From: Desulfosporosinus sp. FKB | GTDB lineage: Bacteria > Bacillota > Desulfitobacteriia > Desulfitobacteriales > Desulfitobacteriaceae | DNA: 64,000 bases | Assembly (NCBI RefSeq): GCF_002196705.1 | Contig: NZ_NADJ01000040.1 | Location: forward strand, 496,001 to 560,000 | Direction of reading: 5' to 3' | Shown here: positions 26,662 to 35,426 of the stretch, piece after piece | Position numbering within the stretch: position 1 is the stretch's first letter | Layout of the letters: every line of letters starts with the position of its first letter | Notes under the pieces: generated by a model | The model's database searches: none | Told to the model about the DNA's origin: nothing | The model's input: only the letters and a program-made list of their open reading frames with translations | Translations under genes and position numbers: made by a program

Positions 26662-27060
26662 CCTCCCGAATCGGTGCTTTTAAAGTTGTTTGAATTATTA
26701 TTTTATTATTCGCGGTAAATTTTGGTTTTCCTTCCACCTTTATAGATAGAAAAGAAGTTTTGGAAATCGAAATGTCCTCCCATCGCAAATTGGCCAAATT
26801 GAGACCGGATTTGTAATCTTAACTCTGTGGTAAAGTTTTGCTCTTAGTGAACTCGTTCGGCTAAAGCTGAACATCGGGACTTCGGTGACGAAAGTGTCCT
26901 GTGGACACTTTCGCCGAAAACGCCTAGCCCATAACAAATGCTATTGCGCTGAAGGATGGACTCTACCCCCACCGAAGCAAGGTATTGGAACCACTCCCAC
27001 TTGTAGAAGTAGGAGTCTTACGATTGAATAAATCTGATCAAATTGATCCCTTATAAATAG
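26662..27060 (-). other. Structured 400-bp leader or mobile-end remnant upstream of the exopolysaccharide operon
   Basis: No convincing gene. It contains three clear hairpins: GTTCGGCT/AGCTGAAC (26853-26872), TTCGG plus CGAAAGTGTCC with its exact inverse (26881-26918), and CTCCCACTT-gtag-AAGTAGGAG (about 26994-27015). The last resembles the end hairpins of IS200/IS605 elements, but no tnpA or tnpB is present. Alternatively the whole is the folded 5' leader of the wzz transcript. Confidence 0.5.
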
Positions 27061-27074
27061 GAAAGGATTCATAA

Positions 27075-27108
27075 CAAAGGTCGACTGTTCCCAGGCAGTC
27101 GACCTTTG
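27075..27108 (-). terminator. Terminator of the CWB2 surface protein gene
   Basis: CAAAGGTCGACTG pairs exactly with CAGTCGACCTTTG over an 8-nt loop. TTATG follows on the minus strand; the T-run is short but the stem is strong. Confidence 0.75.
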
Positions 27109-27136
27109 AACTCCTTATTTAAGGTCTTCTAAATTA

Positions 27137-29416
27137 CTATTTGCTGTTACCAAGGTTAATGGTAAGGGTAACCGTACTCGCAGACGTTCCTGAACTTGAG
27201 AGAGTTCCCGTAAAGGTTACGGAGGAACCAAACAAGGCACGTAACGAACCGACGCTGACATCACCGTTAGTGATTAAGTTCCCGAAAATGTCGCTCATGG
27301 TGATCGTCCCCGGCAAGGTGAATGTCTGATTGCTGTACATTAATGAATTATCAGGATTGGTGGGAGAGGTTACAATTCCAGAGACAACCCCTGTTTTAGG
27401 AGAGGAAATCTGAGTTAAAACGAGAGTAGAGTTTGCAGGCACTGCTGAAATTTCGATATCACGAATCATGGTGCTGTTCGAACTTGAGCTGAGATCATAG
27501 GTATAGCTTGTGCCGTTTACTGTGACCGGTGTTCCATTATTGATAGCAACGGTAGAAATCTTAGCGGAAGCTTCTGTACTTCCTCCTCCGCCACCGCCGC
27601 CGGAACTTCCGCTGCCGGTGCTTGTACCCGTGTTACTTGTTTTCGTCGGAGGAGTGCTTGGAGTTGACGAGGTCATCTGCCCGTTGACATTACCGCCGCC
27701 GCTGGTCAATGTGCCTGTTGTTCCATAATCCAAACTGCCAATACTGGAACCAACAGGAACTTTAATCATTGCTTTTGTTTCTGCCTTCACGGTGTCGATC
27801 TTTGTATTTGACCCAAGAGTAAGGTCCACTTCCCCTTGGCCTCCAACGGTTACCGCTTGTTTAAATTCCCCGCTTAAATTAACTGCGGTTGTTTGCCCAG
27901 GTTCGCTGACGATACTAATTGAACCAAGGCTATTGCCTGTTCCGCTGGTAATCGTGATCGTACCCGTCTTAACCTTATTTCCTTGGGCATCAGTTTCGTA
28001 AACTTCGTAAGTTTGAATCGTTACGCCATCTTTGACCGTTGTTCCGCTGAGGACTACAGAGGTGTCATTATTCGAACTGACGGTTATCCCGCCGCTGACG
28101 GTTGAATTGGCTATCGTAACACTGTGTGACGCCCCGGAAAGAACAACAATATTCCCGGCGGTAACCCCATCAAGCTTAGCAGAGCCGTCTTTTCCGGGAT
28201 CAATAAAGACCGTTCCTTGAACAGTTAAGTTGCTCAAAGTAACATTGTTCCCTTTAACATAAACACTGGCGTTGGCCTCAGCGTTTTTCAGAGTCACGTT
28301 ATCTCCGGTAATCACAAGGTTATCCGTATATCCTGCCGGTTTTTTGGAATCCGTGGAACCAATAGTGGCATTGTCTGTGTCGTACATAACGCCCGAGGTC
28401 AACTCATTAATCTCAGCAGAAGGAACAACTGCCTCTCCTCCTAAGACAGTCATATCGGAGGTAGACAGATTTAATTTCACAAAATCCTTCGTCTCATTGT
28501 CCAACGATTGATTAACCAGCAGGAGAGGCGATTGGCTTGCAGCTGCAAGGGGTACCCCGGCTAAAGCATCAACTAAGCTTTCCCCGCTGGCAACATAGAC
28601 GCTCTTGTTGCGGTAGTTTTGAGAAAAACCTTTTAAAATCTGCTTATTCGTATCATATTTTGTCAGCCCGGAATAGCGTTTTATAGTTCCTGTCAATTTA
28701 CCCTTAACATTATCTGAGACAACAGCCGTTCCGCCAACAACATAAGAATCCTTGACCTTTGACTTAAGGCTGTCCAGAAAGGCCTGGACCTCAGCAGGAA
28801 GTTTATCTTGAGTTGTCGTCAAAATTGGCATACCCTGGGCTGCCGCAATCGGAGCAATAGAAAGGGCATCTGCCGGGCTTAACCAACCTGCGGCAAGCAC
28901 AATTTGAGAAACGTCGCCGCCCTGATTTACTATTTCCTTAGCAATATTAACGGACGTTTCATATTGGTCATTTCCCCCCAGTTGAACCGGGGTAATACCC
29001 ATCCCTTGGATTTCGTCAAGGACGGATTGTTTAATGACAGACGCGCCGCTCGTTATGTATGCTTTTTGCGGTTTAAGCCGTAGTAACTCTTCTTTGGTCG
29101 AAGAATTCAGACGTTCTCCATTATCCGTTAAAAGAATGGGAGCATTTAATTTTGCAGCCAAGGGGCCTGCAGCAAGGGCGTCGACTAAGGCATAATTCAT
29201 TCCCGATGAAATGACTACGCTGCTGCAGGTTCCCGACCAGCCCTTTTCAGCCATCAGAGCTGCTGTGGCGTACTGATCAGCTCCGCCGATCCTCATTGCA
29301 TTAGTTGTTGCACTCGGAACCGCAGCATTTGCCACTACTGGAGCTAACGTCGTTGACAATGCCACGGCAGCTGCTACGCAACCCTTTAGCAGCACTTGCT
29401 TTGTCTTTTTTCTCAT
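27137..29416 (-). CDS. Cell-wall-binding repeat 2 (CWB2) surface protein
   Basis: About 759 residues. The signal peptide is KKTKQVLLKGCVAAAVALST..., ending near ANAA. Three CWB2 (PF04122) repeats follow in the first ~340 residues: RIGGADQYATAALMAE, then QLGGNDQYETSVNIAKE, then RYSGLTKYDTNKQILKG, each with the S-G-x-x-x-x-D-A-L-A pattern. The middle is a beta-strand-rich region of V-T-L-x-N/S-x-T type, probably a beta-helix. A Gly/Ser-rich linker (Gly7) then leads to a C-terminal beta domain. CWB2 units bind wall anionic polymer. I choose the ATG at 29416 because AGGAGG lies 8 nt upstream; a longer frame reaches 29530 but would hide the signal peptide. Confidence 0.9.
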   Translation of the reverse strand: MRKKTKQVLLKGCVAAAVALSTTLAPVVANAAVPSATTNAMRIGGADQYATAALMAEKGWSGTCSSVVISSGMNYALVDALAAGPLAAKLNAPILLTDNGERLNSSTKEELLRLKPQKAYITSGASVIKQSVLDEIQGMGITPVQLGGNDQYETSVNIAKEIVNQGGDVSQIVLAAGWLSPADALSIAPIAAAQGMPILTTTQDKLPAEVQAFLDSLKSKVKDSYVVGGTAVVSDNVKGKLTGTIKRYSGLTKYDTNKQILKGFSQNYRNKSVYVASGESLVDALAGVPLAAASQSPLLLVNQSLDNETKDFVKLNLSTSDMTVLGGEAVVPSAEINELTSGVMYDTDNATIGSTDSKKPAGYTDNLVITGDNVTLKNAEANASVYVKGNNVTLSNLTVQGTVFIDPGKDGSAKLDGVTAGNIVVLSGASHSVTIANSTVSGGITVSSNNDTSVVLSGTTVKDGVTIQTYEVYETDAQGNKVKTGTITITSGTGNSLGSISIVSEPGQTTAVNLSGEFKQAVTVGGQGEVDLTLGSNTKIDTVKAETKAMIKVPVGSSIGSLDYGTTGTLTSGGGNVNGQMTSSTPSTPPTKTSNTGTSTGSGSSGGGGGGGSTEASAKISTVAINNGTPVTVNGTSYTYDLSSSSNSTMIRDIEISAVPANSTLVLTQISSPKTGVVSGIVTSPTNPDNSLMYSNQTFTLPGTITMSDIFGNLITNGDVSVGSLRALFGSSVTFTGTLSSSGTSASTVTLTINLGNSK

Positions 29417-29711
29417 AGGGGGGGCCTCCTCTTTCATTTTTCTTTTTCTTGTGCTTGTGCTTTCAGGATCTTCTCCTTGTTCTTCTACCTTTCCATATAT
29501 GTTTAAAGGATCAGAACTATTCAGCGTCAATACTTTACCTTAATTTTGGAAAAGATGGTCTGTCCTAGGAATTGCCATTTGCTTTACTTCGCCGCCCTGC
29601 TTAATATTCCTGCAAGGATTATCCTTTTTTACCCATTTTTTGTTAATGTTACAAAATAAATGGTTTTTCGCCTAACTTCGTCATAAATATAACCTCCATT
29701 ATATAGTAAAA

Positions 29712-29747
29712 AACATTGAGGCTCTGCTTTCACACAGCCTCAATGTT
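29712..29747 (-). terminator. Strong terminator with no evident gene in front of it
   Basis: AACATTGAGGCT pairs exactly with AGCCTCAATGTT, and on the minus strand a T6 run follows (29708-29713). Going upstream on that strand there is no coding gene before the next terminator at 30115-30163. It may end an unrecognised small RNA. Confidence 0.75.
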
Positions 29748-29965
29748 GCTATTGACCTGGTCTACTTTGTAGTTCTATTTATTCACTTTGGCAATAAATT
29801 ATATTCCAACTATGTATTTCACTTATGTATGAAAAGGATTTAGAATAACTATAGAAACCAAGAGATGATATATATAGCAGCACAAGGAAAACTTGCCTAT
29901 TCTTTACAAACAGACATTGCCAAGAATTAAGTTTGTGTCAAATAAAATAAAGGATGTGTTATATA

Positions 29966-30061
29966 ATGAGAAAACAACTTTTAATGTACGTTATGGGTTG
30001 CCCTGTATATGTTGACGTTAAGGAATCAAAGGAAACATTAGCAACTATTGCAGCGAAATAA
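29966..30061 (+). CDS. Possible 31-residue peptide
   Basis: ATG AGA AAA CAA... encodes MRKQLLMYVMGCPVYVDV followed by a charged tail ending AAK. AAAGGAT lies about 10 nt upstream and a strong bidirectional terminator follows 54 bp later, which argues for a real plus-strand transcript. A hairpin with arms AAACTT/AAGTTT and ATTCTT/AAGAAT (about 29888-29935) lies in the leader. Not recognised; single Cys. The surrounding 29531-29965 holds no larger gene. Confidence 0.4.
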   Translation: MRKQLLMYVMGCPVYVDVKESKETLATIAAK

Positions 30062-30114
30062 AAATGACCAATAGCAAACCATTTGAATTCTGAGGCACAC
30101 AATAGCCAACTTTC

Positions 30115-30163
30115 AAAAACACATGTGGTTTTTAAGTCACACTTAAAGACCACATGTGTTTTT
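30115..30163. terminator. Bidirectional terminator
   Basis: AAAAACACATGTGGT pairs exactly with ACCACATGTGTTTTT, with an inner TTTAAGT/ACTTAAA stem. A/T-runs on both sides let it stop rng on the minus strand and the small plus-strand transcript. Confidence 0.88.
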
Positions 30164-30236
30164 ACTTTGGAAGAAAGGCGCAAAACAAAAATGGAGCGGT
30201 ATCTACATGCCACTCCTAAACAAGACTATTACTAAG

Positions 30237-31529
30237 TTAAACCCTGCCGTTTCCGTCACAGGTCGGACAGGGCTCCGTATATCGCACCGCCAAAGTCTGG
30301 CCGACTTTCTTGCGGGTCATTTCCACCAAACCAAGCTGAGTCAGTCCTAAAACCTGAGACTTTGTTTTATCCGGGGCACAAGCCGCCTCTAAAGCTTCAA
30401 TCACCTGCTGCTGATTCTCTTTCGCTGCCATATCAATAAAATCGATAATAATAATTCCGCCCAGATTTCTCAGCCGCAGCTGCCGGGCAATCTCCCCAGC
30501 CGCTTCCAAATTGGTATGAACGACAGTCTCCTCCAAAGAACGCTGCCCAACATATTTTCCCGTATTCACATCAATAACACTTAAGGCCTCTGTTTGCTGA
30601 ATGATCAAATATCCGCCGCTTTTTAACCATACTTTTGAACGCAGGGCCTTACGGATTTCATCGTCTACTCCGTAGCGGCCAAACAAGTTCTCACCCGGCT
30701 CAACAAAAATTCGCTTAGCGGCCGGATGTTCTATTTCCCGTAAAGCCTGACGCAAGGTCTCAGCCGTTTCCTCCAGATCGACAGTAATTTTCTCTACATC
30801 CTGATCAACCCAGTCACGAACTAAGCGCGAAAGCAAATCAACATCCTTATGTACTAATCCCGGGACAGAGACATGGGGAATCTTGCGCTCCAGATCTTGC
30901 CAAGTCGTCACCAGATGAGCAATATCCTCGGCAATCTCCTCACCATCAATTCCTACCGCCAAGGTGCGAATAATCACACCCATCCCTTCAGGTTTGACCT
31001 TCTCCGCCAAATCCTTCAACCTTGCCCGTTCCTGCGCATCGCTAATCTTCCGCGACACCCCGATATAACTCACCTGAGGAAGAAGGACAACATACCGCCC
31101 CGGCAGCGTCAAGTTAACACTAATCCGGGCTCCCTTCGTGCCCACAGGTTCCTTAGTAATCTGAACCAAAAGTTCCTGACGGGACTTTACAATGTTCTCA
31201 ATCCGCTCTTGAATCACCGAAGAACCCTTATCCTTATCCTCGTCCTCAAAACGGGAAGGGGAAGGAATAGCATCACCAACATAGAGAAAAGCATTCTTCT
31301 CCAAGCCAATATCAACAAAAGCCGCCTGCATCCCGGGCAAAACATTCTCCACCCGCCCCCGGTAAATATTCCCCACCAAATGGGAAGAACCACCCTCATC
31401 CTCAAAGACATCCATCAGATCACCATCTTCAAACACAGCCGCCCGAATCCTTTGGGATTTAGATTTCGCCAATTGTTCACTTTGAAGAACCAGTTCCTTC
31501 TTACAGCTCCCCAAGCTTTCAAGTTTCAT
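30237..31529 (-). CDS. rng: Ribonuclease G/E family endonuclease
   Basis: 430 residues. An S1-like RNA-binding region (VGNIYRGRVENVLPGMQAAF, DIGLEKNAFLY) is followed by the 5' sensor and the DNase I-like catalytic domain. The metal-binding aspartates lie in VIDVNTGKYVG and IIIDFIDM, and the Zn-link CPTC is at the very C-terminus. The length is that of RNase G, not E, with no degradosome tail. It should process rRNA and mRNA. The start ATG has GGAGG 12 nt upstream, which is long. It follows the radical SAM pair, an order seen in many clostridia, but here four structured repeats intervene. Confidence 0.95.
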   Translation of the reverse strand: MKLESLGSCKKELVLQSEQLAKSKSQRIRAAVFEDGDLMDVFEDEGGSSHLVGNIYRGRVENVLPGMQAAFVDIGLEKNAFLYVGDAIPSPSRFEDEDKDKGSSVIQERIENIVKSRQELLVQITKEPVGTKGARISVNLTLPGRYVVLLPQVSYIGVSRKISDAQERARLKDLAEKVKPEGMGVIIRTLAVGIDGEEIAEDIAHLVTTWQDLERKIPHVSVPGLVHKDVDLLSRLVRDWVDQDVEKITVDLEETAETLRQALREIEHPAAKRIFVEPGENLFGRYGVDDEIRKALRSKVWLKSGGYLIIQQTEALSVIDVNTGKYVGQRSLEETVVHTNLEAAGEIARQLRLRNLGGIIIIDFIDMAAKENQQQVIEALEAACAPDKTKSQVLGLTQLGLVEMTRKKVGQTLAVRYTEPCPTCDGNGRV

Positions 31530-31563
31530 AGATTGATTACACCTCCCCGTCGAACTATGCGAG

Positions 31564-31832
31564 AGAACTTTGCGTTACAACGCTCACCGTCATGATCTCG
31601 TGGGCCAAACTAAGGCTCAAGAGGTCTGATGCAAGAGGCGGGATACCCGGCATATCGGACGTCCTGTCCGAATGCCGGCGGAACACGCCCGACGGCCACG
31701 GATGGCCTAGTGCCCCTGGAGCCATGGATGGCGGGAAGGGGCCTGTGTTCCGTCCCGCTATGCAAGCACCTCTTTCACCAAGTTTGGCGAGCCACTCTAT
31801 CAAAGAGATTCCCTTTTGTAAGCGCAAGTTCT
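31564..31832 (+). repeat. Structured repeat element, copy A (enlarged, divergent)
   Basis: The terminal arms AGAACTT-t-GCGTTACAA and TTGTAAGCGCAAGTTCT pair. Inside, CCAAACT/AGTTTGG and AAGAGGT/ACCTCTT occupy the place of the long inner stem of the other copies. The tip carries extra hairpins: CCGGCAT/ATGCCGG, GGCC/GGCC, and CGGAACAC/GTGTTCCG. It has the same topology as copies B-G with little sequence identity. It sits just upstream of rng. Confidence 0.65.
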
Positions 31833-31906
31833 AAGCTAATTCTGCCCCAAGCGTTTCTATTAGGAATACGAGCAGGAATGCCAAGGCGCCATCCGAGCTT
31901 CAGAGC

Positions 31907-32122
31907 GAGGGGCGCGATCACCGGCGAGAAACCTTTGCGGGAGCCGCTGCCAAACTTGGCTTTAACCCCTCTTTCATCCAGCAGGGCGGGAAACAGGACG
32001 TTTCCCGCCGGCCTTGCGTCAAGGATGACGCATAGGCCGGGAACCCTGCCCACTCCAAATCAAGGGGTTAAAGCCCTAGTTTGGCCGACGACCGCACGGT
32101 TGAACAAGGTGACGCGCCACTC
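31907..32122 (+). repeat. Structured repeat element, copy B
   Basis: Terminal arms GAGGGGCGCGATCACC and GGTGACGCGCCACTC. The long inner stem reads GGCTTTAACCCC with GGGGTTAAAGCC, where copies C-G have GGCTTTAAATTC with GAATTTAAAGCC: a three-pair compensatory change. The hairpin GCGTCA/TGACGC is kept. Confidence 0.9.
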
Positions 32123-32205
32123 CCTCCCCAGCAGGACCCGCAACGGGCCCCTACTCCGCGAGCCCCAATAGGAATACCCAAGCGTTGCCGCCCAAGCTTC
32201 AGAGC

Positions 32206-32420
32206 GAGGGGCGCGATCACCGGCGTGAAACCTTTGCGGAAGCCGCTGCCAAACTCGGCTTTAAATTCGCTTGCATCCAGCAGGGCGGGAAACAGGACGT
32301 TTCCCGCCGGCCTTGCGTCAGGGATGACGCATAGGCCGGGCACCCTGCCCTCTTCCATCAAGAATTTAAAGCCCTAGTTTGGCCGGCGACCGCATGGTTG
32401 AACAAGGTGACGCGCCCCTC
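32206..32420 (+). repeat. Structured repeat element, copy C
   Basis: Arms GAGGGGCGCGATCACC and GGTGACGCGCCCCTC, with one extra A on the left side. It holds all helices of the family: GCGG/CCGC, the long CCAAACT stem, CAGGG/CCCTG, GGCGGGAAAC/GTTTCCCGCC and GCGTCA/TGACGC. It lies 299 bp from copy B, with related spacer sequence between them. Confidence 0.92.
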
Positions 32421-32505
32421 GCTCCCCAGCAGGACCCGCAACCGCGTTTCCCCACTCAGCGAGCCCTGTAGGAATACCCAAGCGTTGCCGCCCGAGCTTC
32501 AGAGC

Positions 32506-32720
32506 GAGGGGCGCGATCACCGGCGAGAAACCTCTGCGGGAGCCGCTGCCAAACTCGGCTTTAAATTCTCATGCATCCAGCAGGGCGGGAAACAGGACGT
32601 TTCCCGCCGGCCTTGCGTCAGGGATGACGCATAGGCCGGGCACCCTGCCCTCTTCCATCAAGAATTTAAAGCCCTAGTTTGGCCGGCGACCGCATGGTTG
32701 AACAAGGTGACGCGCCCCTC
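32506..32720 (+). repeat. Structured repeat element, copy D
   Basis: Exactly 300 bp from copy C and nearly identical to it, including the spacer. This is recent tandem amplification. The spacers contain CACTCAGCGAGC, which matches the 3' end of the neighbouring DUF2344 gene, so the duplicated unit included gene-edge sequence. Confidence 0.92.
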
Positions 32721-32752
32721 GCTCCCCAGCAAGACCCGCAACCGCGCGGCCC

Positions 32753-33454
32753 CTACTCAGCGAGCAACTCAAACGGCGAACTCTTCCGCCCCTGATAACT
32801 CACATGCACACCCGTCCTCTTAACCCGCAAGTTATCCAAATCAAGCGGCAAATTCTCCAACTCCCGAAGGCTGCCCAGAACTTCCTCCGGCCGAACGCTG
32901 CCCGCATTCCCCATCTCAACTTCCAATTCAAAGACAACCTCATCGCCCTGAATATTCCCCGTTAAACTCTTCACCCAGGGACGAATATCCTTATCCGTCG
33001 GTCCCTTTTTCGAATAGCGTGAAAACGTCACATGGTCCCGGCCCAGCCAGGCTTGCAGCCCTTCCTGGAGGCGGTCCTCCTGAATCGGCAGAGCCATAGG
33101 CACACGCATCCGGTAACTCGCCGCATTCAAGACAGCCATCAACGGCTTAGCTCCCGTCGTCAAAACCTGACCTTCCAAAAGCCGGATTCCCGAAGGCAGC
33201 TGTTCCTGAATTCGTCCTAAGGCATCTCCCAGCTCCAGCTCCCGTTCCAGGTCAATATCCACATATTCCCGTTCCCCTTCTGTTCCCACCGCTAAAGCGA
33301 AACCGAAGGAGATTTTGGGCCGGGGGTTAAAACCTTCTGTATAGACCATTCTAATCCCTGCCCGCCGGATTGCCCGCTCAAAGACCCGAGTTAAATCGAG
33401 ATGGGCAATAAACTTAGCATCTTCTTTTTTGGTATAGGCGATCCTTAGCCGCAT
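32753..33454 (-). CDS. DUF2344 (TIGR03936) radical SAM-linked protein
   Basis: About 233 residues. MRLRIAYTKKEDAKFIAHLDLTRVFERAIRRA and GFNPRPKISFGFALAVG are the family signatures. In Firmicutes it is fused to or encoded next to the radical SAM protein upstream and is thought to act with it, probably in RNA or ribosome modification; the exact role is unsettled. I choose the ATG at 33454, preceded by AAAGGGTG. Its last codons (ELLAE) lie in sequence duplicated in the repeat array. Confidence 0.9.
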   Translation of the reverse strand: MRLRIAYTKKEDAKFIAHLDLTRVFERAIRRAGIRMVYTEGFNPRPKISFGFALAVGTEGEREYVDIDLERELELGDALGRIQEQLPSGIRLLEGQVLTTGAKPLMAVLNAASYRMRVPMALPIQEDRLQEGLQAWLGRDHVTFSRYSKKGPTDKDIRPWVKSLTGNIQGDEVVFELEVEMGNAGSVRPEEVLGSLRELENLPLDLDNLRVKRTGVHVSYQGRKSSPFELLAE

Positions 33455-33459
33455 GGCAC

Positions 33460-35316
33460 TCACCCTTTCAAATCAATCTGAACTCCTCTGCCCGGGCAAA
33501 TACCACACCCGGTACAGACATCATACCGACAATCAATGGTCCTCGCTTCCTGCAGCGCCCGATGATGCTCTTCAACCAAGAATTGTTTGGTTACACCGCT
33601 TTCTAAATGGTCCCAAGGCAGGATATCATCATAATCCATAGCCCTGTTGGCATAAAACTTAGGATCGATGTCCAGTTCCTTAAATCCTTCCATCCAAGTC
33701 TCCTGGTCAAAATGTTCAGACCAACCATCAAAACGGCAGCCATGTTTGAACGCCCATTCCAAAAGCGGAGCTAAGCGCCGGTCTCCCTTGGCAAAAACGG
33801 CTTCCATATAGCTGGTCTCCATGTCATGGTAATTATATTTTATGCGCCGATCCCTAAGTTTCTCTTTCAGATAGTTCTGCTTCAGTTTTACGGAAAGATG
33901 TGACTCCTGAGGTTCCCACTGAAAAGGAGTATGCGCTTTGGGAACAAAAATGCTGGTGGAAACCGTCACATTCACATTGCGTCGCCCGTGCTGGGTCCCC
34001 AGATTAGCCACTTTTTTGGCCAAATCCGCAATTCCGTCAATGTCTTCCTGAGTTTCCGTCGGCAGTCCCATCATAAAGTAAAGCTTAATGTTGGACCAGC
34101 CCTTTTGGAAAGCAGCCCCTACAGCAGCCAGCAGGTTTTCCTCAGTAACACCTTTGTTAATCACATTGCGCAAACGCTGAGATCCGGCTTCCGGAGCAAA
34201 GGTCAAACCGGATTTGCGGCTTTTTTGGATGGACTCGGCGAGATCCACATCAAAAGAGTCGACTCTCAGAGAGGGCAGTGAAACCCCCACGCCTTCACAG
34301 CTATGTTTTTCCATAATGGAATGAATCGTCGGCTGAATGCAGGTATAATCTCCGCTGGAAAGTGACGTCAGCGCAATTTCATCATACCCTGTGGAGCGTA
34401 CCAGTTCTTCCGTCTGTTTAAGGAGAGTTTCTGTTGATCTCTCCCGTACAGGCCGATAAATCATGCCTGCCTGACAAAAACGACAGCCCCGGGAACAACC
34501 GCGCATGACTTCCAGCATCATCCGGTCATGGACAATTTCCATATAAGGAACAATAGGCTTCGTCGGGAAAAAAGCTTGATCAAAATCTTCCACAATGGCT
34601 TTTTCCACGACGGCCGGAACACCGGGTTCTGCTTTAATCTCCGCAATCCGTCCGTCCGGCTTATAGGATACATGGTAGAAATCCGGAACATATACGCCTT
34701 GGACTTGGGCCACTCGCAGCAAAAACTCCCGGCGCGGCAGGGGATGTTTCTTCTGCTCAGCAATCAGACGCAGCACTTCCGGCAATTGTTCTTCGCTTTC
34801 GCCCAGTAAAAAGAAATCAACAAATCCGACCAAAGGTTCAGGATTAAAGGCACAGGGTCCCCCGGCAATAATCCAGGGATCCTCCTCTTTACGTTCCTCG
34901 CAGCGCAGAGGAATACCTGCTAAATCGAGCATATTGAGAATGTTGGTAAAACTCATTTCATACTGCAGCGTGAAGCCGATAACATCAAAGGCTTGCAGCG
35001 GCTGAAAGGATTCGAGGGTATAAAGAGGAAGCTTCTTTTGCCGCAGCATTTCCTCCATATCCACCCAGGGAGCAAAAACCCTTTCACAGAGAAACTCCGG
35101 AAACGAATTTACCAAATGGTAAAGAATCTTAGTTCCCAGATGGGACATTCCTACTTCATAGACATCCGGGAAAGCAAAAGCCATACGGACCTCTGTTTTA
35201 TCCCAGTCCTTTTTTATCGCGTTCCATTCCGAACCCAGGTAACGGCTTGGTTTCAAAACTTTAGGCAAAAACATTTCTACCTGCCGGCGAAGCTCCGCCG
35301 CAGTAAGTTCACTCAT
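33460..35316 (-). CDS. TIGR03960-family radical SAM protein
   Basis: About 618 residues. An N-terminal B12-binding-like half (MAFAFPDVYEVGMSHLGTKI) precedes the radical SAM core with RGCSRGCRFCQAGMIYRPVR, the C-x3-C-x2-C cluster site. A further Cys-rich tail, CRYDVCTGCGICPGRG, may bind a second cluster. I choose the ATG at 35316, 13 nt after GGAGG; a GTG at 35340 overlaps that site. It is translationally close to its DUF2344 partner. The substrate is unknown. Confidence 0.92.
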   Translation of the reverse strand: MSELTAAELRRQVEMFLPKVLKPSRYLGSEWNAIKKDWDKTEVRMAFAFPDVYEVGMSHLGTKILYHLVNSFPEFLCERVFAPWVDMEEMLRQKKLPLYTLESFQPLQAFDVIGFTLQYEMSFTNILNMLDLAGIPLRCEERKEEDPWIIAGGPCAFNPEPLVGFVDFFLLGESEEQLPEVLRLIAEQKKHPLPRREFLLRVAQVQGVYVPDFYHVSYKPDGRIAEIKAEPGVPAVVEKAIVEDFDQAFFPTKPIVPYMEIVHDRMMLEVMRGCSRGCRFCQAGMIYRPVRERSTETLLKQTEELVRSTGYDEIALTSLSSGDYTCIQPTIHSIMEKHSCEGVGVSLPSLRVDSFDVDLAESIQKSRKSGLTFAPEAGSQRLRNVINKGVTEENLLAAVGAAFQKGWSNIKLYFMMGLPTETQEDIDGIADLAKKVANLGTQHGRRNVNVTVSTSIFVPKAHTPFQWEPQESHLSVKLKQNYLKEKLRDRRIKYNYHDMETSYMEAVFAKGDRRLAPLLEWAFKHGCRFDGWSEHFDQETWMEGFKELDIDPKFYANRAMDYDDILPWDHLESGVTKQFLVEEHHRALQEARTIDCRYDVCTGCGICPGRGVQIDLKG

Positions 35317-35426
35317 GATTTTAGTGAAGCCTCCTTGCACTCCTTTGTGAACTTACATTATATCACAGATAGTCCAAAATACCCAATATTTTGTCCAAGT
35401 TCCCTTAGGTTTCCAGATCATTAAAA

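Noticed and set aside
26740-26937. Minus-strand 65-codon basic frame upstream of wzz
   Set aside because: It runs through hairpins and has no ribosome binding site; composition is not protein-like.
29959-30213. Minus-strand 84-codon frame
   Set aside because: It crosses the bidirectional terminator and lacks a ribosome binding site.
30873-31595. Long 240-codon plus-strand frame opposite rng
   Set aside because: A shadow of a well-conserved RNase G gene; His/Pro/Arg-rich antisense composition.
31592-32634. Overlapping open frames on both strands in the repeat array
   Set aside because: They follow the GC-rich repeats, are unlike any protein, and change with repeat structure; the covariation argues for a non-coding role.
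31907-32720. Possible CRISPR array
   Set aside because: The repeats are ~215 bp with near-identical spacers and there are no cas genes.
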